The notes under the pieces were generated by a model, which did not search any database, was not told the DNA's origin, and saw only the letters and a program-made list of their open reading frames with translations. Shown piece after piece: positions 1 to 20,573 of a stretch of DNA of 64,000 bases. The position numbers were made by a program, and so were the translations under genes. The stretch's first letter is position 1; each line of letters begins with the position of its first letter. Source of the DNA: Oegoconia quadripuncta (lineage: Eukaryota; Arthropoda; Insecta; Lepidoptera; Autostichidae); assembly GCA_949316235.1 (NCBI GenBank), contig OX438759.1:14600618-14664617 (forward strand), written 5' to 3'.

Positions 1-1140
1 CCACCTTGAGCACAACACACCCCCTAGTTTATTTCTTTTTAGCTGATAAGTCTAATCAATATGTATCTGCGAATACCTTTTATTTTAATGGCTTTGTTGA
101 AACATTTTATGTACCTATACATGGTATTATATCTGCTGGGTGTTATGAATAATAATAAAATCAAATAATGCTCCATTTGTGCTTATACCAAACAATCAAT
201 ATTATATTTGCTCCAGTAGTTTCCGAGATCTAGGTGGTCCTGCTGGGGTCACGGTAGCATAAACAAGATCCATAAATCCACAAGTATGGAGCATCTCATT
301 CCTTTGTAACCCTAACTTAGAATTTGACGACCTGTTTGGTGTAGTGGTTAGCAACTCTAACCACTATACCAAAAGGTTGCGGGTTCGAATCCGTGATGAA
401 TACGGACATGTGTACCCGAGTTATGGATGTTTTCATTTATAATAAGTATTTATTGTAAAAAAAAAATGTATATGCCTAGTTTTTTTTTTAGAAAGAAAAA
501 GAAACGGGGCCTAAGAGACGACAAGCAACAACCGGAAAAATAACATTTTGTAATGTTGTTTCTTGGTTGGTTATTTTACTTGATTAAGTTGCACTAAATT
601 CGGCCATTAAAGGCACTAATTATAATAATAAATAATAATAATAATAGGAAATTTTTAACGTCTGCAACCATAACTAACCATCGCGTACCATAACTCGGTT
701 ATCCCTTATCATGCTTGGCTACGGCCCGCATGATAAGGTAATACCCTCAAAAGAGGAGAAAATAAGAATTTAAAAAAAAAATAATAAATATCCTTAGACA
801 TACACACAGCACCATCTAGTTCCACAGTAAGCAACTATAGGCTCGTGTTGTGGATACCAGATGGTTGATATATTACATAAATACATTTTTTTTTTGGAAA
901 TAAATACTTATTATAAATGAAAACATCCATAACTCGGGTACACATGTCCGTATTCATCACACAAATATATGCCCCTAGCGGGATTCGAGCCCGCAACCTT
1001 TTGGTATAGTAGTCGGATGCTAACCACTACACCAAACAGGTCGTCAATGCAATAGTATAAATAGCTGAAATGACTTCCTAAGACTACAACAGTGTTTCCA
1101 AATGACGAGTGTGAATGTATTTGAATTTTCTTTGTTGCAG
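1..1140. other. Intron sequence upstream of a terminal exon, repeat-rich
   Basis: No coding exon was recognised here. The stretch holds two copies of one tRNA-headed SINE in opposite orientation (326-475 plus, 786-1045 minus) and otherwise AT-rich unique-looking DNA. It ends in a polypyrimidine tract and TTGCAG at 1135-1140, the acceptor of the next exon, so most of it is probably the last intron of a gene that begins outside the window. Confidence 0.5.
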
Positions 1141-1218
1141 ATCATCGCCGGCTACAAAGACAGAAGTCTGTACATATGGAAGATTCCACTTAGTATACTG
1201 CAAGAGATGATTTTGTAA
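1141..1218 (+). CDS. Last coding exon of an unidentified gene (WD-repeat-like end)
   Basis: After the acceptor TTTGTTGCAG, 25 codons are open and end in TAA at 1216-1218, if the exon begins in phase 0. The peptide begins IIAGYKDRSLYIWKIP and ends QEMIL. The pattern small-Gly, then Asp, then an aliphatic residue followed by Ile-Trp, resembles the end of a WD40 blade, so this may be the C-terminus of a beta-propeller protein. I cannot name the family. The rest of the gene lies before the window. An AATAAA at about 1380 could serve as its polyadenylation signal. The reading phase is assumed, since no upstream exon is visible. Confidence 0.5.
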   Translation: MIAGYKDRSLYIWKIPLSILQEMIL

Positions 1219-2536
1219 ACGACGCAATACAGTGTATACATTACGTACATGTATAGGTATATAGACAATTAAGTGAAAAAGATATTTTATTTTACCTGGG
1301 AGTAGTAGAGTTACGGTTTTGTCGTTACATACCTAACACTCTAATATTAGTTTGTCCTCTATAATTAAAAGAGTTTACCAATAAATGATTTTATTATATA
1401 CCCATGGCATTTACCAGCATTAATTAACGCTTTGGGCGTTATGTAAGAGTTATCTGTCAGCGAAACCAACAGTTGCGGGTTCGGATTCCGCGAGGGGTAA
1501 ATGTGTGATGAATACGCACATTTATTCCACGTATTTATGTGTGTTTATCCGTTATCTATTATCCCTTACAAGCTTTGCAAAGTTTGGGACTGGATGGTGT
1601 AAGTGTCCGAAATATTTACAGATTTTCTTTAGTTGAAGCATAGACTTTAGTATGGATTACGAAGTAATTATTTACTAATCTGTGGTATGGACCGGGTCGT
1701 TCAAACAAGATATTGATGCGAAATTTGGTTGGGTTGGGAATGTGGAGTCAACCACACGCCTATTTTGGTCACGCAAACTATTATTGCATCATATGTCGAG
1801 TTGTGCGGTGATAATACTACTTATCAATTTACTATAAATAAATTAATAAAACAGAAATGAACACAATTGTCATCCCTTTCTCGCCTCTGTCCCTTTTCAT
1901 AAGGAATAGATATATTCTTTATTGCATAACTAAAAGTCTTCCCTATATCTAAAGAACACACTAAAAAAGAGTTAAAAAAAGGGGGGCCCTGGAACATAAG
2001 TTCATGTTATAATTAGAACAATGGAAGGTTACTGCTTTCTGGCAAGGTACCCAGAAGGCTAGCGCGTAGCCACGTTGTATTGTTGTTGTTGTAGCCCAGG
2101 TAGCTGCCAGCCCGCTGATCACCCGATAATTGTATTAGACGCGACGCCAGCTCTGCCTCAGTTAAATTAGGTATTATGCTTATTAGGTTAGGTAGTATAC
2201 AGCTTGCACCCATGCCTGTCCGTAAGGATAACTTTACCAAAAAAAGTAAAATCTGTGGTAAATAGTTGCCATATATAAAAAACATTTCAAAGTCTGCTTA
2301 TTTCGCTATAATCGTATGAATAACGTTATTTTATTTCGGAACGCTATTTAATTTTTGCCAAGTGGCACTCCTGTCGTGACTTACGTCAGTGTAGGTGTTT
2401 CGATACGGCGGCCATCATTATTCTACGTATAATTTTAATTTTTTTGCTGTAGTGCTTCACGAAACAAAGGACTAAACCATTTTAGACATACTCAGTTACT
2501 TCTTTATTTCCGGAAATATACATTTATAGTACAAAA
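1219..2536. other. Intergenic region between the terminal exon and Rab1
   Basis: It contains the presumed 3' UTR of the upstream gene, a degenerate SINE-B copy at about 1431-1625 and AT-rich sequence. The short open frame at 2013-2285 on the minus strand does not look coding. The Rab1 promoter and 5' UTR should lie close to 2537, but no TATA box or other element can be assigned. Confidence 0.5.
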
Positions 2537-10885
<8,349 letters not shown>

Positions 10886-10899
10886 ATACGACGAGGCAG

Positions 10900-11727
10900 G
10901 TACGTGCTTGATAAACTTCCATTGTATTGTAACGGTTTCTTTCAGCTGGGTTAGCATGACCCGTCCCTCTTCATTGACACGAGATAGAAGTTAAGGCATC
11001 TGATCGATTATCTTGATGTGTTGACAAGATGTCCCTCACTGTTATTAGGTAGTTTTGTAAACCTTAATTTTTTTTGTTTAATTCACTCCTCTCGGAGAAG
11101 GCAAAGGGTAGTGAGCCCATACAGCCATGTCTTGTTCAGTTTAGTGAAGTCACTCTCAGTCAAAACAAGTCATTTGTCGTATACTTGGCTTATACATAGT
11201 CTAGTCACTATCAAGTCATTCTTCAGTAAAGTGGCAAAATGCTTTACTCAAGATTTTGGCGGCTTCTTGTGAACACCCGAAAGCGTAATAACGCTTCATA
11301 AATTAAGAATGCACAAATTATAAGAAATAAAAACAAAAATGCAACATTACTCGCTGAGTTCCCGCCAAAAGTCACTTAAATATATTTTTTTGGGTTTATT
11401 CTCCAACAATGTTGGAAGGCAAAGGGATCTCAGCCCATACAGCCTAGCCTTCGGTATTATTTTATTTATTTTGATTCTTTAATATTCTTCAGTAAAGTGA
11501 CAGTATGCTTTACGGAAGATTTTGGCGGCTTCTTGTGGGAACACGAAAGCTTCGTTACGCACTTTAATTTACACCATCACTGACTTCTGCTGCACAATAT
11601 TCTGCCATTGTTAAGTTTCAAAACTCAAAATGCACAAATTTCAAGAAATAAAAACAAAAAGGCAACGTCACCCGAGTTCTCGCCAAAAAGCCTTGTAAAC
11701 CTTGTAAAGTGAATGTTTTTTTTTCAG
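10900..11727 (+). other. Probable intron in the Rab1 3' UTR
   Basis: Fourteen bases after the Rab1 stop codon, GAGGCAG is followed by GTACGT, a good donor. A T-rich tract ending TTTTCAG at 11727 is a good acceptor. The downstream piece (GCTGGCGGCATTACG...) is GC-rich like the Rab1 coding exons and unlike the surrounding sequence. Splicing here is inferred from sites only. Confidence 0.55.
11085..11690 (+). repeat. Direct tandem duplication, about 260-290 bp per unit
   Basis: Units at about 11085-11350 and 11400-11690 share GGCAAAGGG, GCCCATACAGCC, TTCTTCAGTAAAGTG, AAGATTTTGGCGGCTTCTTG, then AATGCACAAATT, AAGAAATAAAAACAAAAA and a CGCCAAAA end. Indels separate the two. It lies within the 3' UTR intron of Rab1. 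Confidence 0.75.
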
Positions 11728-11877
11728 GCTGGCGGCATTACGCAAGGGAAGTGGGAGTCGCCGGCGCCGGCCGCCACACCCGCAACATAAATGCAATTAC
11801 CACACGTTTCATCGCATCCCTACCGTTATGGACACACAAACATTATCATAGTGCCGCCGCAGTGTAACGTGTACAAT

Positions 11878-12005
11878 CAGTGTCCGCATCCACCAAAGTG
11901 CAGCGGAGATGCGCGGTATCCAATGGGATTACTTTATGAGATGCGATATTAAATTGAAGCTATTTCATTGGCTGACACATCTCCGTTCCCCTTTGATGGA
12001 CGACG
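11878..12005. mobile_element. Small inverted-repeat element (MITE-like)
   Basis: CCACCAAAGTGCAGCGGAGATG at the left and the near reverse complement CATCTCCGTTCCCCTTTGATG at the right form imperfect terminal repeats of about 24 bp. There is no coding capacity. Confidence 0.5.
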
Positions 12006-12696
12006 GGGCTTAGTACTCTTCATGGCCGCATGAACGTGGCATTAATGCCCTCCACTGTAAGTTAGAAAAAGACACGTGTATGGGACAGGGCGGGTCAAAC
12101 CAACGGGGCCTGGAGGAAAAGAACCGTAAATAATAAAAAAAAATCAGGAAACCTAATTTAATATTTAACAGAAGAAAAAGTGCATTCATGAAATTTTGAA
12201 AAGTAGCTTGCCTGAGTCTGGAATCAAATTAACAAAAATGAAGCGAAAAATCTTGTACCTAATTTCGTGGCAGCAATCGATAGGGTCAAATCTCTAATAA
12301 ACATTGTATCTTAAAGTAAAATCACGAAATGTAAAATAATTGTATCGGTAAATTATATAAGTCCAAATTGTATAATCCATGAATGCAGTTTTTCTTATCT
12401 TTAAAATTTAAATGACGTTTCGCTTCAATAAAATTACTATTATCAATATTAAAGTCCTATAGATTTTGGCCATCATGTATAGCGGACGAGTTGAGTGATA
12501 GATAACAGTTGCGTCTGCGCATTTGTGAACCCTTTCGCGCTTTTCCTCACTAATAAATAAGCTAGAGTTCCTCACATCGCGCGCTAGTTGATACAACGGT
12601 TTCGCGCTCAACGCCGCGAGAATCGCTCATGTAACGTATACTCGTCTCAAATAACGTTGCCTAAGTATGACAGTAAGCCAAAATAGAACAGACGCA

Positions 12697-13146
12697 AACG
12701 TCCCATAAAAAATCGGTCCTACACAAATCGGACACCTAGGTGTCGCAGCCGACCGTTTTAATCTGACGACCGATATCGGTTGAGGGTTCGAATCCCGCGA
12801 TGGGTAAATGTTTGTGTGATGAATATGTCCATTTATTCGGGTTTTGAGTGTTTCTATAAATATTTATGTGTGTTTATCGGTTATCTAATATCTATAGTAA
12901 ATGCTGTGCTTAGTTTGGGACTAGATTGATGTAAATGTCCGAAATATTTATATTACAACTGATAAAATAATCTGTTAAAAAATATAATATAACCTGACAA
13001 CTGAATAAATATTTACAACCGTATCGAACACTTTTAGTTCGCACGTCTTCTCTCGTATGTCTCTGGGACATACCGCCCTGACAAAAATCGGATCAGCGAG
13101 AGTCGGTCTTCCGATTATTGTAGGACCAATTTTTTGTGGGATGTTT
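12697..13146. mobile_element. Inverted-repeat element interrupted by a SINE-B copy
   Basis: The arm ACGTCCCATAAAAAATCGGT at about 12698-12731 is the near reverse complement of 13111-13145. Between the arms lies a SINE family B copy with its B box GGTTCGAATCCCGCGATGGG (about 12765-12955). The SINE probably inserted into an older non-autonomous DNA element. Confidence 0.6.
12765..12955 (+). mobile_element. tRNA-headed SINE (family B), nested
   Basis: It matches the fuller copy at 34846-35066: B box, TAAATGTTTGTGTGATGAAT, TTATCGGTTATCTA and GTAAATGTCCGAAATATTTA. The A-box half is decayed. Confidence 0.75.
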
Positions 13147-15412
13147 AATGTTCAAATTTTTGCTGCCTATTGTCGGACCCATTTCAAACGGTCACTTACG
13201 CTAGGCCTTAGGTCAATTGACTTTGACAGATAAGTCGTTAGTTAAAATAATAAAAATGGAAAACGTTCAGTTATTAAATAGTATAAATTTCAAGTACGTA
13301 GATGGCTTTATGTAGATAGTGCAGCGAAATATGTTCAGAAGTCGGCGTCTTGTGACGATTAGTGCGAAGTCGTTGCACTGTACTCTTGTATACTGTGGCG
13401 GAGGTCGTAATTAACGTTACGTCATATAAGCTAACTTCTCCTAAGTTGCTATCGTCCGTTAAACTGGTTAATAAAGCAGAAATGGATGGGTGTATGTTTA
13501 AACATGTTTATATATAATGAATATCGTAGGTTAATTTGTGCTGTTTCCAAAATACAGGTGGATGCAGGTTAATGAGAGCGACATTTACATAGGTATAGAC
13601 TGCGAGAACCCACTGTGACAACAGAGCAATATACATGGTTATTCGATAAAAGGCAATGCCAAGATACTTTGTAAAAAATGGACGCAACCCTCAGAATTCC
13701 TAATTAAGGCTGGCTTAAAAGGATAAGTATCCAGAGCCATAAAAACAATCGGAAGTCAAATTAATTGACCTCCAATTGACCTTGAACTTTCGTATTCGTT
13801 CTGTCGAGATTATTACACTATATTGCATACAGGTAGAACTTGAGGTTCTTAATTTTGATATTCTGAATGTTGCATCTATTTTAGAGCTTGTCGAGTATTA
13901 CTAGTGAGAATAATTTATGAATTTTAAATACTCTGCCTTAAAAAACTAAAGTGAATCAACGTTTAGGTGGTATGATGAAGTAAATTAGCATAAATCTATG
14001 CTGCGGTCGGATGCCCACTCGTCCCTTTTCTTTTATATTCGCCTATTCTGTGGCATCGGCCGTAATAGATGTTAAATTATTACACCAATGCATACCACTA
14101 AACTGCTTGATCAATTTAATTTTAAATTATGCGTCGCTAGTTTTTAAAATATAAAATTATTGCATGCATTAACAACTGTAATGTGAGGTTTTCAGCAACC
14201 TTGTCCTTTTGTAAATAACTTACTGTTTGTATTGGTCTGTGCGTCTCGTCTGCGAGGAAATCTGGTGTTTTTGTATGAAACTAACGTACTCTAGAGCGAG
14301 CCTTGTATCACACTCGCGAGAGTTCGTTAAGTTAGTATGTAAAGTAAAAGTAAGTTGAATTTTTATCCTCTCAATGCTGTCCATTACGATGTGTAGGCTA
14401 ATTATTTTGTTCGTTCCAGCTTATGTTAAATTTTTAATTTCTGATCACTTGAGGTACTAATTATAATTCTACGTATGCACTGGGTGTTTATATTATTCTT
14501 TATATATATATGAATATTGTATTCATCGGGTTGTGCTGTGTTGAAAATTTTGTGTTAGAACTTGTTATCGTTCGTGATTTTTAACACAAAATTGTAGATA
14601 TAGCAAATTGGCCTTAGGTAATTTAGACAGATATTAATTATAGAGAAAGTATGTAGCCATTGATTACCACAGCGGGAACATAGTATTAATTAAAAGACAT
14701 AATATATCAAATATCACTTGTGATAGTTTTAAAAGTGTTTGGTGTTTCAAATTCTGGGGATGCTTGTGTGACGCGTAAGGTATTTTCATCCTGTTTTCTA
14801 CTTAAAGTATTGAGTTTTAGTAAAATTAATAAATGAAATGTTACTAGGATTTGAAACATCAAATGGCGCATAAATTATTTTATTACAGTCGACCTATCTT
14901 ACTCTCGTATGTCGTTATTTTTGTACTATTATGTCAGAGTTAAGTTTACTTAAATCAATCCGCTAACCCACTGTAATTCTGTATTGAGGGTTTCTTAGAA
15001 ATTAAAACAGTATGCTATACAAAATTGTTTTATTTTGCGCCTTCTCTTTTACAATATAAAGCATAGTGAAGAAAACTCTGTCATAAATTAGTTCTTGAAC
15101 TGAAGTTGATACATACTTCTATTGTACTCGTAAGGAATTAATTATTAAAGATAGTTGTGTAACAAAAAGTAATGCTACTCCGACCGATTGATTATAATTC
15201 TACAGGACCCGTATGACCACCACTGAGAGAGAATTAGGACTAATAAGCGGAAAAACGACGCATCTCATTCGTAATTCTTTGTTTTATCAATCCGAATCGT
15301 ATTTTAATTTTTTTTCCTGTTCACATCGCATTTCAGTATATGCATGATTCAGCAGCAGTTTTCAAGATAGGTTCTGAGGTCAACGATTTTAATTTTTTTA
15401 TGCAATTGCATT

Positions 15413-15708
15413 GACGATCTGTTTGGTGTAGTGGTTAGCAACCACAACCACTATACTAAAAGGTGCGGGTTCGAATCCCGTTAGGGGCATATGTTTGTGT
15501 GATGAATACGGACATGTGTACCCGAGTTATGGATGTTTTCTTTTATAATAAGTATCTACAAAAAATATATATATTTATGTAGTATATCAACTATCTGGTT
15601 TTCACAACACAAGCCTATAGTTGCTTACTGTGGAACTAAATGGCGCTGTTTTTTGATGCGGAAAAACGCATTACGCGTACCGCTCGCTGTATGTCTAAGG
15701 ATATTTAA
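15413..15708 (+). mobile_element. tRNA-headed SINE (family A)
   Basis: It runs from GACGATCTGTTTGGTGTAGT through B box GGGTTCGAATCCC to the body end TATGTCTAAGGATATT. The body carries an extra stretch of about 35 bp (TTTTGATGCGGAAAAACGCA onward) not present in the other copies. Confidence 0.8.
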
Positions 15709-16117
15709 ATATCTATTATTTATTCTAATGTTCGTCATTGGATCGTCAGCAACAGCAGCGCAACATGTACTCGTAGTCATGGCAAAGGCCGTGCCGATTT
15801 AGAGGGCATTGCAGGAACTGCGGACACATCACTGGGAGTTTATCTGTAAACACAAAAAAATGGTTGCTGGTGTATTGGGCATGGGGACTGATTTGTCGTA
15901 CCGAGCACGAACTGATATTTTAAATTTATTTTCTCAAATAACTGATGTACGTTTGATGGAACGTTATTGTAAAAAAATATATTCAACATTCCATTAGTCA
16001 CCCGTCTCATTATCAATTCTGTATTAGACAAATGTCTGTAGAAATTCATAGTCTGAGCACACCCATCGCCAGCGTGGTCCCTTCATATATTCTGATCAAT
16101 CTGCATCAGCCATATAG

Positions 16118-16480
16118 CCGCGTATGGACGTCCTGTGTCCACTGCTGAAGATACAATTCCCCAATATACTTCCCGAGCGACCGGTTGGTAGGGGCCTGCA
16201 TCCAGTGACTTTACAGTCAGATCATTCGTCCACCCTTGTTCCCCACTCTAAAACTTTTATGCCTCAACGGCTATCAGTATTACGCGCTATTTGCTCTATT
16301 CACTTCAACTTACTAATCTTAATCCGTAGGGCTATCTCTGGTTTACGGACTTCTTCATTCCTGGTCCGATACCGAGCATCTCCCTCACAAAAGCTCATTG
16401 AGTGACCTTCATCTTTCTGAAGCCCAAAGTCCGAGACCACATTTCAGTGCCATACGTATGTCATCACTGGTAACACATTA
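16118..16480 (-). mobile_element. Degenerate RTE-type LINE fragment
   Basis: On the minus strand the frame broken by stops encodes VLPVMTY-like and RNEEVRKP-like pieces, typical of the C-terminal part of insect RTE-type reverse transcriptases. A better preserved copy is at 49470-49925. Confidence 0.5.
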
Positions 16481-16496
16481 AATTACAGTAGGGCCG

Positions 16497-18344
16497 TATT
16501 GATAAACCATTCTCAAGATTGAGAATAGTCTTGTGATCGTCTCAAGTAAACGTGTTGATTAAAAAACCTAACTTGAGACCTGAAAAGCACGTGCATACTC
16601 TAGCAGTACTCACTTGAGACCTGTTTCAGATGTCAACATAATCCCACCAAGAACATTTTATAGGCATAAAAATATCGACAAAATCTCGCGACTCGGTCTT
16701 AAAAATTCTTGAGAGGGTTCTGCCACCTGCCTGACGTTACATTACATAGGGGGTTGTCCTTGATCTCAATCACACCTGATGTTAAGTGAAGATATGGGTC
16801 CGACTGTAGAAACGTACTACCCGGAAAACCCCATCTTATTTCGGGGACTGGCTAAGATAGCCTTTGTCTTTGACAATAGGAACACAACAATGCTATTAAC
16901 ATTGCTGTTTGGCGGCAGATTTAGATAAGATGGTTGAAACGAAAATTGATAGAGTTTAGAGTAATTTTAATTAGTTATCTTTAATTTACCTAATGCGTAG
17001 GCGCAGCCGCAGCAGTAGCCGTGTATGACGGCCTCGTCATCCTCGCAGCTACGCGGGGGGCAGCCGTTGCACCACATCCCAACGCCCAACCATGGGATGT
17101 TCCCTTGGAATAAATAATAGGTATACCTAACGGTCAATCATACGACTAAGCGTCATGTTCTTGTCAGCGCATCTGCTGCAAATCTTTCCATTTGTCCCCC
17201 TCAAGGCAACCTCTTTCACCACCTCCTGACTTGAAAGTTATTATTAAAATTAATATTAATATTAAAATAAGATTTTTCCCTTCATAAACCAATTTTTCCA
17301 CCACGTATCTATAGTCTAAATGCCTATTCATAGTTCAGTCAGTCAAGATATGTATATTTAGGGGTGTAACTTCCTATTATAATCTTAAAGGCCCTGACTT
17401 TTTGTACATAGAGCGAGTACATACTTTTTGAGTTATAAAACCTACAATATTAAATTAAAGTTACCACTGTGCACTTCACTGCGTTGTAGAAGATGCTAAG
17501 ATCTTCTAAAACTATTTTCTAAAAAATTAATCAATAGCTAACTACTTTATATTTTCTAAAAATTGTTTATTGAATCGTGATATTTGCCCCCGGTGAAATA
17601 TTTCATAATTGTAAAGAAGTTATTGTTCAATTTTTTGAAAATAGTTACAGGGGTTCAAGTATATTCTCCGACGCAATTTAATTCACAGTGGTAATTTTAA
17701 TATAGTCTATTAGTCTATATGTTTCAAGTCTAAACAGATTTAGTGCTTCTTGTTAGTTATAGTGTCTACTTACATCTCGGTGCTTTTTTCACAGCATCTA
17801 AACCGGTTTCCGTCACAGAAGGGCTTAGGAACAGGCTAGAACAACTTGTGACATAGAACAAAAGGTACATTGACTTGAAATGCATTTTGGTAAATGAATT
17901 CTAATTACAACGTGTGAACGTTAAATAGGTGTGCTAAGTAATAATGTAATGAGGAATAGGTCAGTGCTACTAGATAAAGAGTTATCCATTCATAACTTAG
18001 ATATTTCTGGCTGGACAGTGACACATTTAGGTACTTACACTGTAGGTAGATACTTTTATATGTAACTTACCTCATTGTTTCTAGACGCTATATTGTCCAA
18101 AAATATAGATAAAATATTTTACGTATTATTTACACATTTTAGAAAAATCACAGAGTCCTAAACGAAATACCATGATCAGTAATACAACAACCCATGTCTA
18201 AATCGGTCCAGCCGTTTCGCGGAAACATACCTACTTATTATTTATATTGTAAATTTCAGTTTTGTGTTAAATTATTTTATCACCTCTATTGTATTGTACC
18301 TATGACTTTTTCCGTTACCCATTATTCATTCTCAAATCACTTGT
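16497..18344. other. Gene-free stretch
   Basis: It contains sequence related to the inverted-repeat element of 7049-7192 at its start and a truncated SINE-C (16750-16935, minus). After that I see only AT-rich unique-looking DNA with no supported gene, apart from a short CCAGCCGTTTCGCGG fragment of a common repeat near 18210. Confidence 0.5.
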
Positions 18345-18465
18345 AAGATTCGTTGGAAGAGATCTCTCTTATAGATAAGCTCACCTATGTAACTTCTTGT
18401 AACCAACCTATGTGAATGTGACCAATGTATCATGTGTGTATTTGCAATAAAAAATAAACCAATCT
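18345..18465 (+). mobile_element. LINE 3' end
   Basis: TTGGAAGAGATCTCT followed by ATAGATAAGCTCACC and a TTTGCAATAAAAAATAAAC tail, the same tail type as 9660-9885 on the other strand. Confidence 0.5.
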
Positions 18466-18576
18466 CTTAGCAAGTCTTGGAGCTGTATCACTCGAGATGC
18501 GAGATGTGGGTAGGTCCATACCTACTACCTTGCTATGTATACCTATGCTACCTTGGTCCGTGCATTATAAACCAAC

Positions 18577-18780
18577 TAGCTTTCCGCCCGCGGCTTCGCC
18601 TGCGTGGAATAACCTTATCGCAGAAATTTGGATATACCGCTACTACTCACTATATCGGGATAAAAAATATCCTATGTCTCAATCCAGGGCATTTCGACCT
18701 ATGTATCAACCAAATATCATCGAAATCCGTTCATCCGTTTCGCCGTAATTGAGCAACAAACAAACAATAAAAGCTTTACG
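18577..18780 (+). repeat. Common interspersed repeat with CCCGCGGCTTCGCC start
   Basis: It begins GCTTTCCGCCCGCGGCTTCG, carries ATCGGGATAAAAAATATCCT, and ends CCGTTCATCCGTTTCGCC with AACAAACAAAC. The same unit lies at 29757-29972. Units like this are very common in insect genomes; it is probably a LINE- or SINE-derived repeat. Confidence 0.65.
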
Positions 18781-19990
18781 CTTCAGTGACGTGTACAGAA
18801 ACGGATAGTATCCATAAATTCCCTTATATAAGTATCTAGCAAACTTTGTTTGTCGACGCTCAATTTCAGTTTTCGAAATAAGTTGTATTTGCAAAGTAAA
18901 TTATTTAGAACCGTAAAAGGGCTCCTCAAAATGCATCTGCCCGCCCCAGCACTGGCCGCGAATGGTTGCTTGACTTCGGGAATCATATTCTACACTAGCG
19001 AGTGCGACTGCGACGAGACGTGCGTCATAAACACAAACTGAATAGTTTATTGAAATAATGTGAATTATAAATAAAGAACAGCTTCTCGTTGACATTTATT
19101 TATTTTGATTTCAGTATACCAACGCTAACAGATGATTTAATTATAGTTTTTTAATTACAGTAGTATTTAATTAAAAAAAATAGGTCAACAATTTTAATTA
19201 TACAAAATTAAGCAGTGTATAACATAAAAACGGAAATTATCCTATAGTATAAGATTTAATCTTAAGTCTTAATGTACAATCGGTCATAAGTGCATAATCC
19301 AGTCCTACCTCAATCGATTTAGATTCAACACCTTTGTATTATCAATTTGATACTGACCTTTATGTAGCACGTTTGACTGCAAAATAAAATATTTTCCGTT
19401 TAAAATTCAAAGGCAGTCATAAAAAGATTAATGCTCTTCAGCTTTAGTTGGGAGTGGATATGCACTTATAAACCCTACTGTACAGTGACCTCCTGTAGGC
19501 TCCCCCGAAAAAGTAAGAGCGGACATAACTCACAAGAGCCGCAAAATTTCCTGGAACTGGAAGAAAGTCCGCCATTGTACTCAAATTCTGTATCAATGCA
19601 AAATTAATGAATTGCCTTGTTGTACAATAAAGCGTTTAGAAACAAACAGTAATCTTTTAAATAGAACTAAATAAAATTAATTAGTAATCTAATTAATTTA
19701 TTTATCTATTAGTAATTCATAAAACGATTAAATAACTAAAAATAGAGATCAAAATAATATCACAGATTTGTATAACGAAAGTTATTGTTTCATTAACACT
19801 ACTTAGAAGACATAAAAAATAGAAAAAAAAACCAGCGTGTAATAAATAAAATATAAAGATCTCTCTTATACCGACATAATTGTGTGCATACTAAGGATTA
19901 CGCTTAAAAATAATAAAGGGTTTTCCAAAACAATATAAATCTTATGGCCCGTTTACACTAAGGCACTCAGGCAGGATACATCAATTTTAA
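18781..19990. other. Gene-free stretch
   Basis: AT-rich DNA. Several short overlapping open frames at 18783-19095 contradict each other in frame and strand and show no domain. No gene is supported. Confidence 0.4.
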
Positions 19991-20445
19991 GTGAAGACGA
20001 AAAAAATTCAAGTGTTCAAAAATTTCGCTGAGAGTTTATTCAGTCTAGTGGCGCCTACATTGGGCAAATTAAGGTTTTATAAACGCTTTTATAATAAGGT
20101 TCCGGTAGACATTCAAAATTTGCCTTTAAATAAATTTAAAACAACCATTAAACAGAAACTATGTGTCAAAGGCTATTATAAAATTTCTGACTATCTGGAT
20201 GATAAGAATGCGTGGACATGAACCGCTCGGCAATATCCAGTATATTTTATTCTTATTTATCTATGTCGAATCATAAATTTAACAATTATTTCAAATTGTA
20301 TTTGTATTGACTTATTTAAAAAGAGCTACCCCTGAGTTTCTTGCTCGTTCTTCTCTGGGGAGACTGCCTAGTGAAGCGATAACTGTATGTCATGACGATT
20401 TCAAATGTTATTCTTTTAACATACGAAATAAAACATTTTAGATTT
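19991..20445 (+). mobile_element. LINE 3' fragment (reverse transcriptase C-terminus and tail)
   Basis: The open frame 19991-20221 encodes YNKVPVDIQNLPLNKFK and ends SDYLDDKNAWT before a stop. The tail includes CCCCTGAGTTTCTTGCTCGT and an AATAAAACATTTTAGATTTC end. The same end is found at 57632-58060 and, decayed, at 52908-53060. The pattern resembles the last residues of CR1/jockey-type LINE ORF2 proteins. It is 5'-truncated. Confidence 0.7.
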
Positions 20446-20573
20446 CATTTAAAATACAACATTAATCAAAAATATCCCTCTGCTCTGCATTCCAGATGGC
20501 TAAAAGCTAATCATAAGTAATACCTAAATAACTTTGATAACGGTTATTTTCCAGAATTCACAATTAAGTATAT

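Larger units (their letters stand above)
11728..15050 (+). other. Probable Rab1 3' UTR exon and downstream sequence
   Basis: The segment starts at the acceptor described above and contains no open frame of note. Its beginning is GC-rich; beyond about 12120 it is AT-rich. It carries an inverted-repeat element (about 11878-12005) and a composite element (12697-13146). AATAAA-like signals occur at about 14825 and near 15050, so the end of the transcript cannot be fixed. Confidence 0.4.

Noticed and set aside
326..1045. tRNA genes at 326-400 and 975-1045 (and similar heads elsewhere)
   Set aside because: The cloverleaf halves are incomplete, and each is joined to the same downstream body repeated across the window, so they are SINE heads.
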